Source of the DNA: Siphonodentalium dalli
Lineage: Eukaryota > Mollusca > Scaphopoda > Gadilida > Siphonodentaliidae
DNA: 64,000 nucleotides
Assembly: GCA_032622095.1 (NCBI GenBank)
Contig: CP136065.1
Coordinates: forward strand, 157,301,577-157,365,576
Direction: 5' to 3'
Shown: in pieces, positions 1-11,804 of the stretch
How the letters are laid out: each line of letters opens with the position of its first letter
How positions within the stretch are numbered: the stretch's first letter is position 1
Notes under the pieces: model-generated
What the model was told of the DNA's origin: nothing
The model's input: the letters and a program-made list of their open reading frames with translations, nothing else
Databases searched by the model: none
Made by a program: the position numbers and the translations under genes

Positions 1-285
1 CATAATTTTGTCCGAGCTTTTATTCCTACATTTTTCGGTCAATGATTTTTAATCTTGGCACTGATATTTACTACCATGGGAACCTGTGCACCTGCGATTA
101 TGACGTCTGTCCGACATTTTTTGTGTGGAGTTATTCCCCTTTTTCGACTTAGAATTTTTTTCGCAACGTACATAATTTTGTCCAAGCTTTTATTCCTACA
201 TTTTTCGGTCAATAGGTATAAGATTAGGGTTGTGGTTGTACACCTGCAATGGGAACTGTTATTTTATTATTTTAACTAAATGTTT
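1..285 (+). repeat. Tandem repeat, monomer about 170 bp (1.7 copies)
   Basis: The sequence from position 1 recurs from 171 (cataattttgtcc.agctttt...tttttcggtcaat), giving a period of 170 bp. The monomer carries the motif 'ggagttattcccctttttcgacttagaa' split over about 125-155, seen in many other arrays of this window. A related copy lies at 11805-12010 inside a GEMIN5 intron. The short open frames across it are not convincing genes. Such arrays of 160-180-bp monomers are typical of bivalve mobile elements (family knowledge); the unit is cut by the window edge. Confidence 0.75.
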
Positions 286-1660
286 ACTGACATGTGAAAC
301 ATCTTAGTATTTTAAAAACAGGGGGGTATCCTTAGTCCCATTGGGACAGTCACACCTCTAGTTAAGAATAGTCCATTCCAATTTATACTTTAAGCACTGA
401 AGGGAGTGAATCCATACATGAATCTAAAAAATAAAAATGTTTCTTATTCATGTAGAATGTCTAGTTGTTCACAAGGACATCATCTGGTCCAAATTTTGGT
501 GGTTCTTAATAGTGTTCACTGCTGACTACAAGTTATCTTGTACATTTTGCATGTATTTGAATGAGCGTAGGCAGTGAACATGTTAAAATGGCATCTAATA
601 GGGGTATATGAAAGTAATAAAGAAAATGATAATATGTAGTAATCGGCAAATGCCAATGCCAATTATTAGTCCTGTAATACGATTTAACATTGACTAATTA
701 ACTACTTAGTTAAATGTTTGTCATGTTTGAAAACTTAATCTGATTTGAGGGAAAGGGAGTGAACTGTCCAATAAAACAACGTAATGTGTATGATATGACT
801 TAAATTTTCCCATGTGGCTATGTCCCTTCATATTACAACTGGATTATTCCAAATGAAGACAAAATGGTTTGTGAAAGAGGTGATTTTTTCTTTATACACC
901 GTATTTTCCAGCCTGTTGATGCTAGGGGTTAACAGTTGGGGGTGGCCACTATATTGTTGAAATAATTGGAAGATATTGGGGGGAAAAAATAAGAACAAGT
1001 TTTACCCACCTACCTGCCCTATTTTTTCTTTAGTCCATTAGTGAAAACAAAGGTATTTTTTAGACCTAAACAGAGATATATTCTCCCACAGATGCTTTCT
1101 GACCTCAACAGTACATGTACAACAATGCTGAAACACAGGAGGATATTTTATATCAGGCGATCTCATACACATTATGTTGTTATAATACGAGGAGCGATTT
1201 ATTTTAGATGCGACCACTTTTTTCGCCCAGTAGAATGGTGGGATTTCAGCATTAATGTCATGTTGTATCCTTGGTAGCTAGCAAACAATTCTGGCACAAA
1301 AATACTTCTTTCCTCCAATTTCTCAATTGGATGTTAGAGTCGGATGAAACTTTTTGGAAGACCGCTTCCATCGAATTACTAACGTAACCAGGTAACAAAC
1401 TGGACCCGTGGCATTTTCGGAAATATTTGGTTTCTCTATTTTAATGATGTGTTCGTAATCTTCATATATCGTTCTCGATGGATCGATAGATCCGAAAATA
1501 GTCCACGATTTTATTATCTTGAACCCGTTAGTAATAAGGGCGGAAAGTAGCATCTTTTATTTGCAATTTGATTCATAAACACTTGGAATTTATTTGGAAA
1601 CTAACAGGAACCGGTCACCCTGTTGATGGTTGGTGCTGATCAGGCCCTTCATAGATCTGG
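286..1660. other. Gene-free AT-rich stretch
   Basis: I see no exon, RNA gene or clear transposon here. Short open frames at 1041-1277 (+) and 1323-1553 (-) have neither recognisable domains nor flanking splice signals that I could support. It may be an intron of GEMIN5 or upstream DNA. Confidence 0.5.
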
Positions 1661-1667
1661 CGATCCC

Positions 1668-2378
1668 TCAGCAGGAAGAATTCATAATTACTGAGCTGGT
1701 ATTCTTTCCTGCTGAGTGGTGTGAGTTGATCGCTCTTCTAATTCTGTGATGTTCATCGCTGATTATTTCCCGCTCTGTTCTGTTGGGCAATGCCGGCCTC
1801 TCCTCGTACCTCGGCGTCGCAGGGTCGGAGGTGGTGCTTTCCGCCCCTGGTGGAGTCTGGCTTGGTGGAGTAGCCATCTCCACATCGAAGACAGCGGCAG
1901 GAACCTCCGGGATGACGTCAGTGTTCCTGGTTCCGCTGTCCTCGCCGACGACAGGGACATCCGGGGTGACATCGGCGTCCCTGCTCCGTCTGGTGGTGGT
2001 GATATCGTCTACTGCCGGCTGATGTTGCTGCTGGGAGGCCAAGTGGGGAAGAACTGGGCGTCTCTCAGTTCCTCCTCTTCTCCACTTGGCCCTCCTCTCG
2101 GCATCCCTGCGGCACTGTGAAGGGGTCTTCACCTTCCTCTTCCTCCCGGACTTCTGGCCAGCCCCAACCGAGTCCCGGCCGGTGGAGGGTTCCACCGGGG
2201 TAACTCGATAGTCCAAAATCACCTGCAGTCGGCCTGCATTAGAGTGCAAAGTCCATCTGACACAATGAGCCGACTGCAGGTCGCTCAGCACGAGACAGAC
2301 TTGGCAGGGGATTAAATCCATTCCGCCAAGTCCGATAGAAATAGTCACGGAACGCTCACGGCTTAACTCGTCGAGCAT
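1668..2378 (-). pseudogene. GC-rich ORF, probably a transposon-derived protein fragment
   Basis: A 236-residue open frame on the minus strand sits in an island that is far more GC-rich than its surroundings. In protein order it has a globular-looking start (about residues 1-60), a basic segment with GRKRKVKTPSQCRRDAERR near residues 77-96, then a Pro/Thr/Glu-rich acidic tail. From memory, the 'TPSQ-RRD-R' basic motif is common in multicopy uncharacterised proteins of molluscs and cnidarians that are often encoded in or near retroelements; this is unchecked. The DNA contains a perfect 12-bp inverted repeat (CCTGCAGTCGGC at 2222-2233, complement at 2269-2280) and an 11-bp one near 1667-1716 (CTCAGCAGGAA / TTCCTGCTGAG). 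The frame has no obvious partner gene. It could also be a single exon of an unknown gene. The chosen start is simply the first ATG of the open frame. Confidence 0.4.
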
Positions 2379-4767
2379 AAAATGCGACCATCCCGCGAGC
2401 GTTCCGGAAGCAAAGTGATGATTGCTTGATAGTCAGTGATGCAGTTATATACAAACTTGTAACAACAAATGATGAGACCATCTCATTAGGGGGGGGGCTA
2501 CATGAAAGAGTAATCACTGTATTCACTGAGCGGTCGTCTTCTTTGAAGTATAGTATTGAGCTATGACAACAACCCAATATTCATGGTGACAGGTCGCCAC
2601 CAATGGTGCACTATCAAAACATTGTGTATATTAATTCTATTGTGACCCACAACTTGTGAGTTGTTTTAAATCAAACCACAATTAGACTATCAAAACATTG
2701 TGTGACTTCTATAGTGAGAGGGTTTCATGACTCCATCTTTGAAGTTTTAATTTAGAACATGTATCCACGAAACTACTAACATAGAATGAAAATATGAGGA
2801 TAATGACCCCATGTGTATAACACTAGTCAATTAAGTTAGTAACCAAGTGTTTTACCTGATACTATTAACATATCATAGTCATGTCACATTTCAGATACAA
2901 ATGCTGATAATGTGTTAACTTGGTTGTTATATTGGTCTGTATTTTTGGAATGTAATTTAAATGTAATTGAAATTACACCCCTTTTCTCAATGTAATTAAT
3001 TACATTCAATTACATGTAATTGAAAAAAAACCTTAAATTACATCCAATTACTTGGGAAAATGTAATTAATTACATTCAATTACAATTACAAATTACAATT
3101 ACCCCAACCCTGAACCGGTGCGTACAAATATTGTTCCGTAAGTAAAGGAATAGCGGTGTTCGATTACGCGAAATGAAACCGGTGCGTAAAAAATATTGTC
3201 CCGGGAGTATACAAATACCGGTGTTGTGAAAATGTATGATTTGATTTGGCAAAATTTGTTTAGATGCGGCAACATTTTCATGACGCGGGCGGTGCTTGAG
3301 AACACAGGAATTTTTTTGTTAATGGCCTAACTTATGAGAACATCCCATAAACCCTATCAACACCACAAATCAACATAGCTATGATAGCCCCCCCCCCCCC
3401 CCCCCCCCAATGTTCCACCCACCACATACCGGATTCATGTATTATCTATGCAAGACCAAAGCTGCTCTGGACTAGTAGCTATTCATTTTAGTTTATTCAT
3501 CTCTATTAAACTACTGAATGTAGTTTGGGATTGATTACATGTAAATATGCCAATAGGAACTAATAAAATCAGCAAGTCCAAGGCAGCTTTGATCTTGCAC
3601 GGAAACACTCTGACACATTCTATTGTGTCAAGTCAATATCTTGATTGCAAGATCATGTAGTCTCCGACTACTCAAATACATGCATATGTCACAAGTTAAA
3701 CTGCTTGAGAATGATTTAACGGCCTGCAGAAACATGTTCACTTTATATGAATAGAATTTAAAAAGTACTGATTATGGCTGCTCATCTGACATTGCGTGGC
3801 CTTATTGTTAAAATTAATTTTCCCTTTGTTATATTTAACTACACATATAGTCACAATTACTGGACATAAGGCCATGCAATTTCCCATTTCTCAAGCCTGC
3901 GCGCATGGTCCCAAAACCCTCATATGTGCAACCTTTTTAATTGGCGTTTGGTCTGTTGGAAAAAATTATAATCATTACTAATTAACTGTAGTGCGTTTTT
4001 ATACAAACTGAGCAGCACTGAGACCCAATTCAAATTTCCAATTCATTGCTGTAATTTATAAAAATGTGTTAAAAATGCAATGTTTGCTTCTGCAAACTCA
4101 ATAGAAATATGTCAATGTTACTTTATTGGATGATTTTTGCTGAAATAAATCACATGGAATCTATCAGCTACCGGTAACTTTTTTTGCACCTGTTTTTGAA
4201 AAAAGCTAACGTTTCCGGATGATAACTTCTGTAAGTCTGAAACGAATGGAATGAAATTTGTTATTTGAGTTTAATAGCCCAAAATACAGGTCAAGTTCGA
4301 ATTGGGTTCAGTCTGCCAATTTTCACCAGATTTATGGCCCTTTGTTGGAATTACCAACATTTTCCCCACACCCTAGCGATACTCTTGTTATGGATATATG
4401 TTTGGGAAATAATGGCCACTGGCAACTGAAATTAAACCCAGAGATAGCTGACGCAGAGGTGGAAATCTTCTTTGGCGTGTGCCTCAGAAATAAAAAAATT
4501 CATTAAAGAAATGCTTGCATGCTTTAAAAAAATTTGGGGCTGAGATAAATGAAATTGACTTTGCATGGCATAACCATGTGTATAAATTATAAACAGCATT
4601 TCAAGCAGTCAATAATATATGAAATAGGCATTGTAATAATCAGCAGTATTCTTCCGGCTATAGATGGCTGTTTTGCTAATGCCGGATGTTTGCTTTGGCT
4701 AGTATAAACTGCTGGTAAAAGGTTATGAAGTTGGATTTTTGAATTGTAATTCTTTATATTCTTACAG
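2379..4767. other. Gene-free stretch with simple repeats
   Basis: No exon is recognised. It contains a low-complexity block of TGTAATTAATTACA-like units (about 2945-3100), a 21-base C run (3388-3408) and a diverged monomer-type repeat near 4200-4400 with the phrases 'tttccggatgataact' and 'atttatggccctttg'. A repeat around 3860-3935 recurs, inverted and diverged, at about 9715-9785. The preceding GEMIN5 exon, expected to end just before an LPxHxEISW-like segment, was not found, so it is presumably upstream of the window or too diverged for me to see. Confidence 0.5.
2945..3100. repeat. AT-rich simple repeat (TGTAATTAATTACA-like)
   Basis: Many imperfect copies of TGTAATT / AATTACA are strung together, making a self-complementary low-complexity stretch. 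Confidence 0.8.
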
Positions 4768-4841
4768 TTGAAGGATCCTACAAGAAGCGAGATTTCATGG
4801 TCTCCTGACTGTAGTGTGCTTGCAGTTGGATGTGATAATGG
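4768..4841 (+). CDS. GEMIN5: GEMIN5 exon (WD-repeat region), first one visible
   Basis: Gemin5 is the large WD40 protein of the cytoplasmic SMN complex; it recognises the m7G cap and Sm site of pre-snRNAs. This 74-nt exon follows the acceptor ttcttacag and ends at the donor gtaggt. It enters in phase 0 and leaves in phase 2. It encodes LKDPTRSEISWSPDCSVLAV followed by GCDNG, the start of a WD blade. As I remember vertebrate Gemin5, the matching stretch has LPVHTEISW...ALGNEDGSIEIF, so the EISW motif and the (G)xDNG/EDG turn align. The exon alone would be too short to identify; its identity rests on continuity with the next exons. Everything upstream of it (cap-binding WD blades and start codon) is missing from the window. 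Confidence 0.85.
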
Positions 4842-6917
4842 GTAGGTTTCTGACTGTAATCATACAGTAATCATACAGTATAAATCACTGTCTTTAATAT
4901 ATGGAAACTTATGTTATCGGGCAAGATTATATGTTTCTGGTATTTGGTCTAAACAATATCTCTTTCATAACTCTCAATGAACATTTAACATTAATTTTTT
5001 TTTAAATGGGACATATTATTAACCATTTTTGGCATGATGATAACATGATTTTAGAGTAGATATATATAAAGTGCGAAGATGTTGTAACCGCAAGCAAGTC
5101 AATGTTTATATTAAGGTTTCAAGTAATTGGCTCATTATCCTCTGTTTAAACTGATTCAAACAATCATTGAATTTGGTAAATGTTTGTGGTGCTAGCTCAC
5201 ACCCATAACAAACAACTGTGGGCATAATATTGACTCAATATATTATAGATATGCAATATTTTCCTTGCTATTGCGAAAAATAAACACATGTTAATATCTA
5301 TTCAGTTGAATATATGATACATGAGATTTCCACAATGTATTGATGAGTTGAAAGCTGTGTAGTGACTATTTGCGATTGAGTTATGGAACTTACTTCCATT
5401 TTTATGAATCTTGATAGTCATCCTTCTGATACAATACATGAACAAGTGTGATAAAACAGTCATAGGACCTTTCCATAACTGTCAATCAAATAATTATTAG
5501 CAGATATATTCTACCAATCAGTGACTGAGCCAGTCACTTACTGCAATGAAAATCCTTATTCACTCTAATTTTGATAGCTGCGAATACTTTCAGTGTTAAA
5601 TTGCCTATATTGAAATAACTGATTATTATGAAATCATATTGTACAGAAATGTCTAGTTTTGCCATGATATTGGAAATTCATCCATGATTATAACAGTTTT
5701 TCATTTTGCGTGACACTTGTCATATTTTTCACAATTAAGGGCGAAAGAATTTATGTTATCCACCGTCCGGTGTTTTATAGCATAAGGGCAAGCACTTTTA
5801 AATGAATTAAACTATTTCTGCAGACGCCTTATCTCCTAGCAACTGGAAGCTTGAGGGATTGATGGAAATTGATAGTTTGTTGATAATTTACAACTAGTGA
5901 CAATGTCAACATGAATAATGTTTGTGGAATTAAGTGCTGTGGTCATAGCGTGTTAGTATTTACCTTCAACTGTTATGCTGGAAACTATTTAACCCTTCCA
6001 TGACTGGAGCTTCTTGAATTTTGCGGAAACCATATGACAATGCATTCTTTTTTATATGCGAGTCTCCCATTGGGAGCCTCGCATATATAAGAGAACAGAT
6101 TGGCCTAACAATATTTGACTTGACCTTGTAAGCCAGCACATTCTCTTATATTTGCGAGTCTCCTTATGGGAGACTTGCATATATAAGAGAATGTACAGGC
6201 ACATGACCTTTAATGCTGCACCAGTGAGTTCCCGTCAATAAAGTGCTAATGGTAAACTGTAGGTGTAAAATCAGATCATCTACATTTAAATCACATTGTA
6301 ATGATATGTTCAGTTTTCAGATCAAGCCGAGTTATTTACATGTTTTTCACGTTCCGATGATCAAATTAGCTTGATGAATCAATATTTAACAAGGATTGTC
6401 CCACCTCAAGGACTTGCATTTGATGTTTTTGGAGTAAAAAAATACAAACCAGGAACAAGGACCTTGTTCTTTATATGTTCACATTAAATGTTTTTGAGCG
6501 ATCAATTTAAAATAAAATATAATCGTTGGACCACAATAACTTCATAGAGTCAATTCTTTTGCTCGCCATTGTGGTCTAAGTGTGAACAGTAGTTTGTCAA
6601 TTTGGTCAGGAGAGGAGCGGCATAAATGCTCCTCTTATATACACACTCTTTGTGTCTCAGAAAAACTCATTGCAGTTATAGAATTAATAACCTCAGAAGA
6701 AAAGAAGTGTATATCTCTTCGGCATGGAACATTAAAGATCGTTCGATGTTAGCCCTTTCCTGTTATGATAAGAAATATTGTTTTTACCCTTATTTGTGGA
6801 ATTTCATGTACTTATTGACCTATCTTTATTGGCGGAATGTGAAAACAGGTAGAAATTACTATGTCAAATTTGAGACCTAAAGTTTATTGGTTACTTTTGT
6901 TTCATAAATGCTTACAG
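4842..6917 (+). other. GEMIN5 intron with one hairpin MITE
   Basis: The intron is flanked by gtaggt and cttacag and interrupts the ORF in phase 2. Its only recognised content is the TTAA-type hairpin element at about 5993-6235. Confidence 0.8.
5993..6235. mobile_element. TTAA-flanked hairpin MITE with two TATATA palindromes
   Basis: The left end is TTAA followed by CCCTTCCATGACTGGAGC. Inside are two palindromic cores of the type attctcttatatatgcgag / ctcgcatatataagagaat (about 6044-6097 and 6140-6197). The right end is degenerate. TTAA plus a CCC start is the signature of piggyBac-type non-autonomous elements (family knowledge). The same cores recur at about 21601, 51470, 52440, 53480, 53771 and 57499. 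Confidence 0.65.
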
Positions 6918-7117
6918 AGCAATAGAGATAATTGACACGTCGACTTTGAAGAAGCTGTGCACCATTAAAGTTCATCAGAAACTGATCAACTGCATAGAAT
7001 GGCACCCATACTACACATCATCGTCACCAATGGCAACAGATTGTAAATACTGGATAGCATCCGGATCGAATGAACCTACACTCTGTATCACTGATTTATC
7101 AGCTGTTCTGTCAAGCA
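6918..7117 (+). CDS. GEMIN5: GEMIN5 exon (WD repeat with HQKLINCIEWHP)
   Basis: This 200-nt exon starts after the acceptor cttacag (phase 2 in) and stops at a full-consensus donor gtgagt (phase 1 out). Its first base completes a Gly codon with the previous exon. It encodes GAIEIIDTSTLKKLCTIKVH, QKLINCIEWHP, then a loop and YWIASGSNEPTLCITDLSAV. This parallels, as I recall it, vertebrate Gemin5 (GSIEIF...[20 protein letters not shown]...LMASGSN), including the blade signatures CIEWHP and ASGSNE. Its position just before the last WD blades agrees with the family order. Open frame, splice sites and phase all concur, so this is one of the best-supported calls here. Confidence 0.93.
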
Positions 7118-9039
7118 GTGAGTAATTCTCGTCTTTGATCCTTTTCAAATTTTAATGACCGAGGGCTTATACAAATATGATTTTGTGACATCACCAAAAA
7201 TTATATAGATAACCGAGTACTCGGAGCAAATTTCGTGGAAAATTGGTGTGTTTTCTTGCCGACTTTTGGTTGAAATCATGAGCGGTTAGAGATGGTAAAT
7301 GGACATTAAAAACTGGAACATTCTTTGATGAAATCCAAAAAAGTTCCTGTTTGGAGTTGGCACTTTCCAGAATTAACCTCTTCACTGTTGAATTATTTCG
7401 TGTGCTGGGCAGTTGACATTCTGCCAATTTTGCAGTTGAAAAATATAATGGGAATGTCGCAAAAACCATACAACTGACTTCATGTTAAGGCTACATCATA
7501 GCCAATCCTGGAACACCATACATTGATGAAACTTCGATAAACACCGGTTCAGTTGCACTAATTTCTTAGTCCCTCTTATGCATGATGGCCGTCTGCTAGT
7601 ACGCAGAAATAGGTCCATACTCAGTACAGATGTATTGCACACTGCATGATATTTTAGGTCCGTACTCATTACTGAATTATAGTAGCCAAGAGGTTAAACT
7701 TATGAGATTCAATTTTTATTATACATGGCAAATTTCCTGTATTTATAAAGGGTTGGGAATGTGTGTCTATATTTATGAACTTTGACAACAATTTCAATAC
7801 AAAACTGATATTCTTGGTATACATGTGACTTAGTTGTGGTTCATTGATTACACTAGCGTATACATATGTTCAAAGTATTATTAAAAGATTGATAATTTGT
7901 ATTTATCAACTGACTGCGATAAGAATTTTTAACAATTGTTATCTGTATGTGGTCATTAATTACGCTTAGTGTTTGTTCTTATTATCCGACAGATCTTGCA
8001 TGTGTTACATTTTTATTTGATTTTCCATTGTTATTGTGGTGGATTCAAGGTAACATGGGGGTGACATTGATGGCTTGGAATTTACGAACATAAGCTCCAA
8101 GCTGTCTGTGACGTCAGAGAACATGGATGTCTCAATGTCTCTTTTTCTGACATATTCCCTTTATTATGCACTGCCTTTTCAAGGAGCATCCAATTATCTT
8201 TTTCTATACTAAATCGATATTCCCATTCAGTTATAAAAGTATACATTGCAATTGAATCATTTGGAGGGATGTTCAGGAAATATAAGCAGAAAACAGATAA
8301 TAGAAAGTGCAGACCGATTCCTATTCATTGGTGGGAAATGTTCTGAGGTCGTTTGTTGAGCGCTCATTATTATCTGAACATTTTCTAAGGGATAAGAGTA
8401 TTTATATTAAGTATAGAGTGCGTTTAGTATTTTGATAAAAAAAAAATCATTTTGAAACTCAATTTATGACATGATCCTACCCTTGTTCCATTCAATAAAC
8501 CCATTCTATAAATTTTGATATGCAACGTTCTTTGCATAACAAAGGTTCGTTGCATAACAGGAAAGAGTGCCAGTTGACATTTTACTTACAATTTGTTGTC
8601 TGTTTACATTCCGTACTCTACATCTCAAAATACTATGGCTTCAAATATGTTTCCAACAAACCCTAATGAATGATGAGTTTGAAAAGTTATTTCATTAAAT
8701 ATATATGCCATAAAATATATGTCAAAGAGTCTTTATTTATCTGGGACCATTTCTTTACGCTGGCAAACAACACTTAGTTACATGAAATGTCATCGCAGGC
8801 TTTATAGAAGCCGATGTTAGTTTTATGTCCCATTTGCTGATTTAAGTATGTTTTAACGCGGTTTTGGATCCTGTAGTAAATAGAGTCTACAACTCGTCCC
8901 CAGTTTATAAAGGAATTTCCAAAATTCGTCCTGTAAATTCTGCTATAAACTGGGGACTCGTAGATCCTCTATTTATTTTATATGTAACGTATTATGATAT
9001 CACTGATATTTCTAAAAATGCTTAATAACATTCAAATAG
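7118..9039 (+). other. GEMIN5 intron with one TTAA-flanked element
   Basis: The intron runs from gtgagt to the acceptor ttcaaatag and is in phase 1. It contains the element at 7377-7693. The remainder (about 7700-9039) shows nothing I recognise; the short frame at 7191-7469 (-) overlaps the repeat and is not a gene. Confidence 0.75.
7377..7693. mobile_element. TTAA-flanked non-autonomous element, CCTCTTC family
   Basis: TTAA stands on both sides (7373-7376 and 7694-7697). The ends are CCTCTTCACTG on the left and, read in reverse, CCTCTTGGCTACT on the right. The interior matches the copies at 30771 and, in opposite orientation, at 63679, with phrases such as 'ttgacatt.tgccaatttt' and 'tggaacaccatacattg'. 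No ORF is seen. The TTAA duplication suggests piggyBac- or Kolobok-type mobilisation. Confidence 0.65.
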
Positions 9040-9188
9040 CGAAAGAGTCAGGCGCAGATGAAGGTCCCCCAATGATAACAGAAAGTATGCGGAAACTCAC
9101 TGGTCACACTTTCAGGATAACGGGAGTGGCATGGAGCCCCCACACTGATGGTCAACTAGTGTCTGTGTCATATGATGGACTAGCAAGG
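9040..9188 (+). CDS. GEMIN5: GEMIN5 exon (WD blade SYDGLAR)
   Basis: The 149-nt exon begins after the acceptor ...aaatag and ends at gtaaga. The leftover base of the previous exon plus CG forms a Thr codon, and the exon leaves in phase 0. It encodes KESGADEGPPMITESMRKLT followed by GHTFRITGVAWSPHTDGQLV and SVSYDGLAR. The GH...VAWSP..DG.L.S.SYDG.A signature is a canonical WD40 blade and lines up closely with the Gemin5 stretch I remember as [33 protein letters not shown]. The open frame seen before 9040 (from 8994) is intron read-through and not part of the exon: the phases join only at 9040. Confidence 0.95.
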
Positions 9189-10204
9189 GTAAGAACACTT
9201 AACATAATTTTAAATCATACTTATTCATGATTTTATTTCAATGTTTGTGTGAAAATAGGAAGACAAATATATGTGTCGCCAATAAGGCCATGCAAACTCA
9301 ATTTCCCGTCTCCAAGGCCCAAAAACACACAATTTTTTATTTGATTTATTTATGGACATACGCTAACGTAGCTTTCCACCTCTACATTAGCTGGCTGTGA
9401 GTTTAATTTCAGTTGCCCGTGGCCAAACAGTTGTCCACAAATAGTTTGCTGAGATATTTTCTGTGTGAATTGTTTCCTCCAAAATCAATAACGTAACACT
9501 GACATAATTTTGACAGAGTTTTCAGTCACCATTCTTCATTTTCTTTTTAGCTCATGTTTAAAAATAGTTACCAATCACAATAATGAATCAGAAATCTGAA
9601 CAGGGAAATGATTGTATTCGATCTCACTTCCGTGCATATTAGTATGAAAATGTACCGTTATTTTATACCAATTAAAACTATTCGTAACAAGTAAAATGTG
9701 AATAAAAAAGGTTGCTCACAGAGTGTTTCTGGGTCATGCATGCAGGCCTGAGAAACGGAAAACTGACTGTGGCCTAAGTGGAGTTTAGGTTTTAAAATTT
9801 GGTAGAATTTGATGACATCAATAATTTGCACATAGTTTCTATTTCGAGACCTTAAAAGTGTGCACAAACTTTTTGGTCATGGCGATGGAGAACATATCTA
9901 TCAAAAGTATTCTAAACTGTAAATTGAAGATACGTTTTCAGAAAATTATTGACAGCAGTGTTTGAAAATCTTCATCATAGGTATGTTAAATTGATATGTC
10001 TACCTGATTATGTATAAAAGGCAAAAACAAAATGTTCTGTTTCTGAGACATTACCCCTTTTTATAGGTTTTTCATTATAAATTTTTATATACTCAGCTGA
10101 TTTTTTTCCATGAAATATGTCCGCAGTTTGGAGATTACACCATGCAGCATTGTAAGTTTGCCAAATATTTTTCCTGTGAATTATTGATCGATTAATCTAT
10201 GGCC

Positions 10205-10735
10205 TAGTGTTGAAACGATTAATCGATTAGTTGAAATCGACGCGATTTATTAAATTAGTCGATCCCGAAATATGCTAGTCGACTAGTCGAGAAAAAGCAC
10301 TACCTAAGTGCTATCATGACAGCAGTGCCATTGCATGGCAATATTATCACGTAATCTGTAATAGTTAATACATATTAACTTCTTAGAGCTTATTGCATTG
10401 TTCCTTTAACGATGCCACTGACAGTCATGCACGGGCGGTGAACTCCATGACCTGAACTGAACCCAATGTATGCACATGTATGCACATGTATGCACATGTA
10501 TGCGCGGTTTCTTTTATGTTGATCATCAAAGACAAAGTGTCGCTGCCGACCGAACACTGTCTAGTTCAATGGGACACAATTGACCAGTGATAACTTCTCA
10601 CTGAGGCACGTGTAATACTAGAGTAATGATGCAACAAAATGGCTTCAATGCAAAACATAATTTGCGACAATGTCATGTCAAGCTGGGAAAGTCAACTCAG
10701 TAACTGAATTGATCCTAGATCATTCTAATACCCAT

Positions 10736-10776
<41 letters not shown>

Positions 10777-11201
10777 GCGACATGAGGCGCCAATTCAGAG
10801 AGACAATAGAACACACCCGACATCTCATTAGCGAGACTTACTAACGAGACTTGCCTATTTATTTCCTGGTTACCGCCGACAATTTTGTTTATATAAAATG
10901 TTTTATTACCTGCATTTCCCAAACCATGAGATTATATGGAGGTTGCAGGAGAGCCGGGTTTAAGACATCAAATTGGGAGACTTACGGGCAAAACGGGAGA
11001 TTATATAGTTCACGTGCTTTCCGTTTTAACGTTCTGAAATGAAGAGTTGGATACTCAAAACTGCGATGCCACATGGCCCTTTTTATATGTCATATGGGCA
11101 TAGAAACGGGAACTCTTAGAAGGGGTGTGACTAGTCGACTAGTAGTTGATTACCTCTGGCGACTAGTCGATTCCTTAATAACGCTAATCGTTTCAACACT
11201 A
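10205..11201. mobile_element. Non-autonomous hAT element, 8-bp TSD CTATGGCC
   Basis: The 8-bp duplication CTATGGCC is found at 10197-10204 and 11202-11209. The element starts TAGTGTTGAAACGATTAATC and ends with the inverse (…CTAATCG..TTTCAACACTA). Subterminal CGACTAGTCGA-like palindromes occur at both ends (about 10290 and 11130-11165). An 8-bp TSD and TAGTGTTG ends are hAT hallmarks. No transposase ORF is present. The interior holds a C run of 37 bases (about 10738-10774) and a short tandem of TGTATGCACA (about 10468-10503). Confidence 0.9.
10738..10774. repeat. Poly-C tract inside the hAT element
   Basis: An uninterrupted C run of about 37 bases (10738-10774). The glycine-rich minus-strand ORF across it is an artefact of this run. 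Confidence 0.9.
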
Positions 11202-11418
11202 CTATGGCCTCACACATGACCAGTTGTTTTATCTATTAGACTATAGGTGAAGAAGATGAGATGTCAGTTTGTGTTATAGTGTGTATTATTGGGGTGTAAC
11301 ATGCATGACCAAATTGGCAGTTGACCATCAAATGAACTCTGTAAATATTCCTCTTTGCTGTTTTAATTGGTCATTGATACCCGGTTGAACTGCCTTCTCT
11401 CATACAACTTGTTTTCAG

Positions 11419-11584
11419 GTTTGGGACATCCACAAAGGGGAGATTATCAGCACATTTAACCAGCATGGAGGCCGAATTTTCTGTGTCGTTTGGAGCAGCC
11501 TTGACCCTGATGAAATCTTCACTGGAGGCGACGATTACATGTTCATTAAATGGAAGGTCTCAAAGTTTGTTGGCGTCAATCCAG
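11419..11584 (+). CDS. GEMIN5: GEMIN5 exon (last WD blade, VWDIHKG...GGDD)
   Basis: The 166-nt exon follows cttgttttcag and ends at gtaggt, phase 0 in and 1 out. It encodes VWDIHKGEIISTFNQHGGRI, then FCVVWSSLDPDEIFTGGDDY and MFIKWKVSKFVGVNP. The WD dipeptide that closes the previous blade sits at the very start of this exon. The VWSSLDPD.I.(S/T)G.DD..(F)KW pattern corresponds to the terminal blade of Gemin5 that I recall as CVAWSPLDPDCIYSGADDF...KW. After this blade the family continues into a low-complexity linker, as the next exon does here. Open frames starting at 11465 and 11592 are out of frame and spurious. Confidence 0.96.
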
Positions 11585-11804
11585 GTAGGTATTGCATCCT
11601 ATGTTCGCCTGTCTTTTGGGAAGGTATGCGGTTGCCAAGAAATATATTTGGTCATTTCTAAATTTCTTTTGGACATTTTTATCAAACTTTGCAAAAAAAA
11701 GAAAACACACTTTGGCAAATAAAAATCATGGCAAGCGATATCTCATTTCTACATTTCTACAAGATAGTAGAAAGCAATTATTATCACCCCTCCCCCTGTC
11801 TGTG

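Larger units (their letters stand above)
9189..11418 (+). other. GEMIN5 intron carrying a hAT element
   Basis: The intron runs from gtaaga to ttttcag (phase 0). About 9275-9785 holds diverged inverted copies of a repeat also seen near 3870. The hAT element at 10205-11201 occupies nearly half of the intron. Confidence 0.8.

Noticed and set aside
8994-9230. Single-exon gene starting at 8994 with WD-like sequence
   Set aside because: Only 9040-9188 is coding; the bases on both sides are intron, as shown by splice sites and phase continuity.
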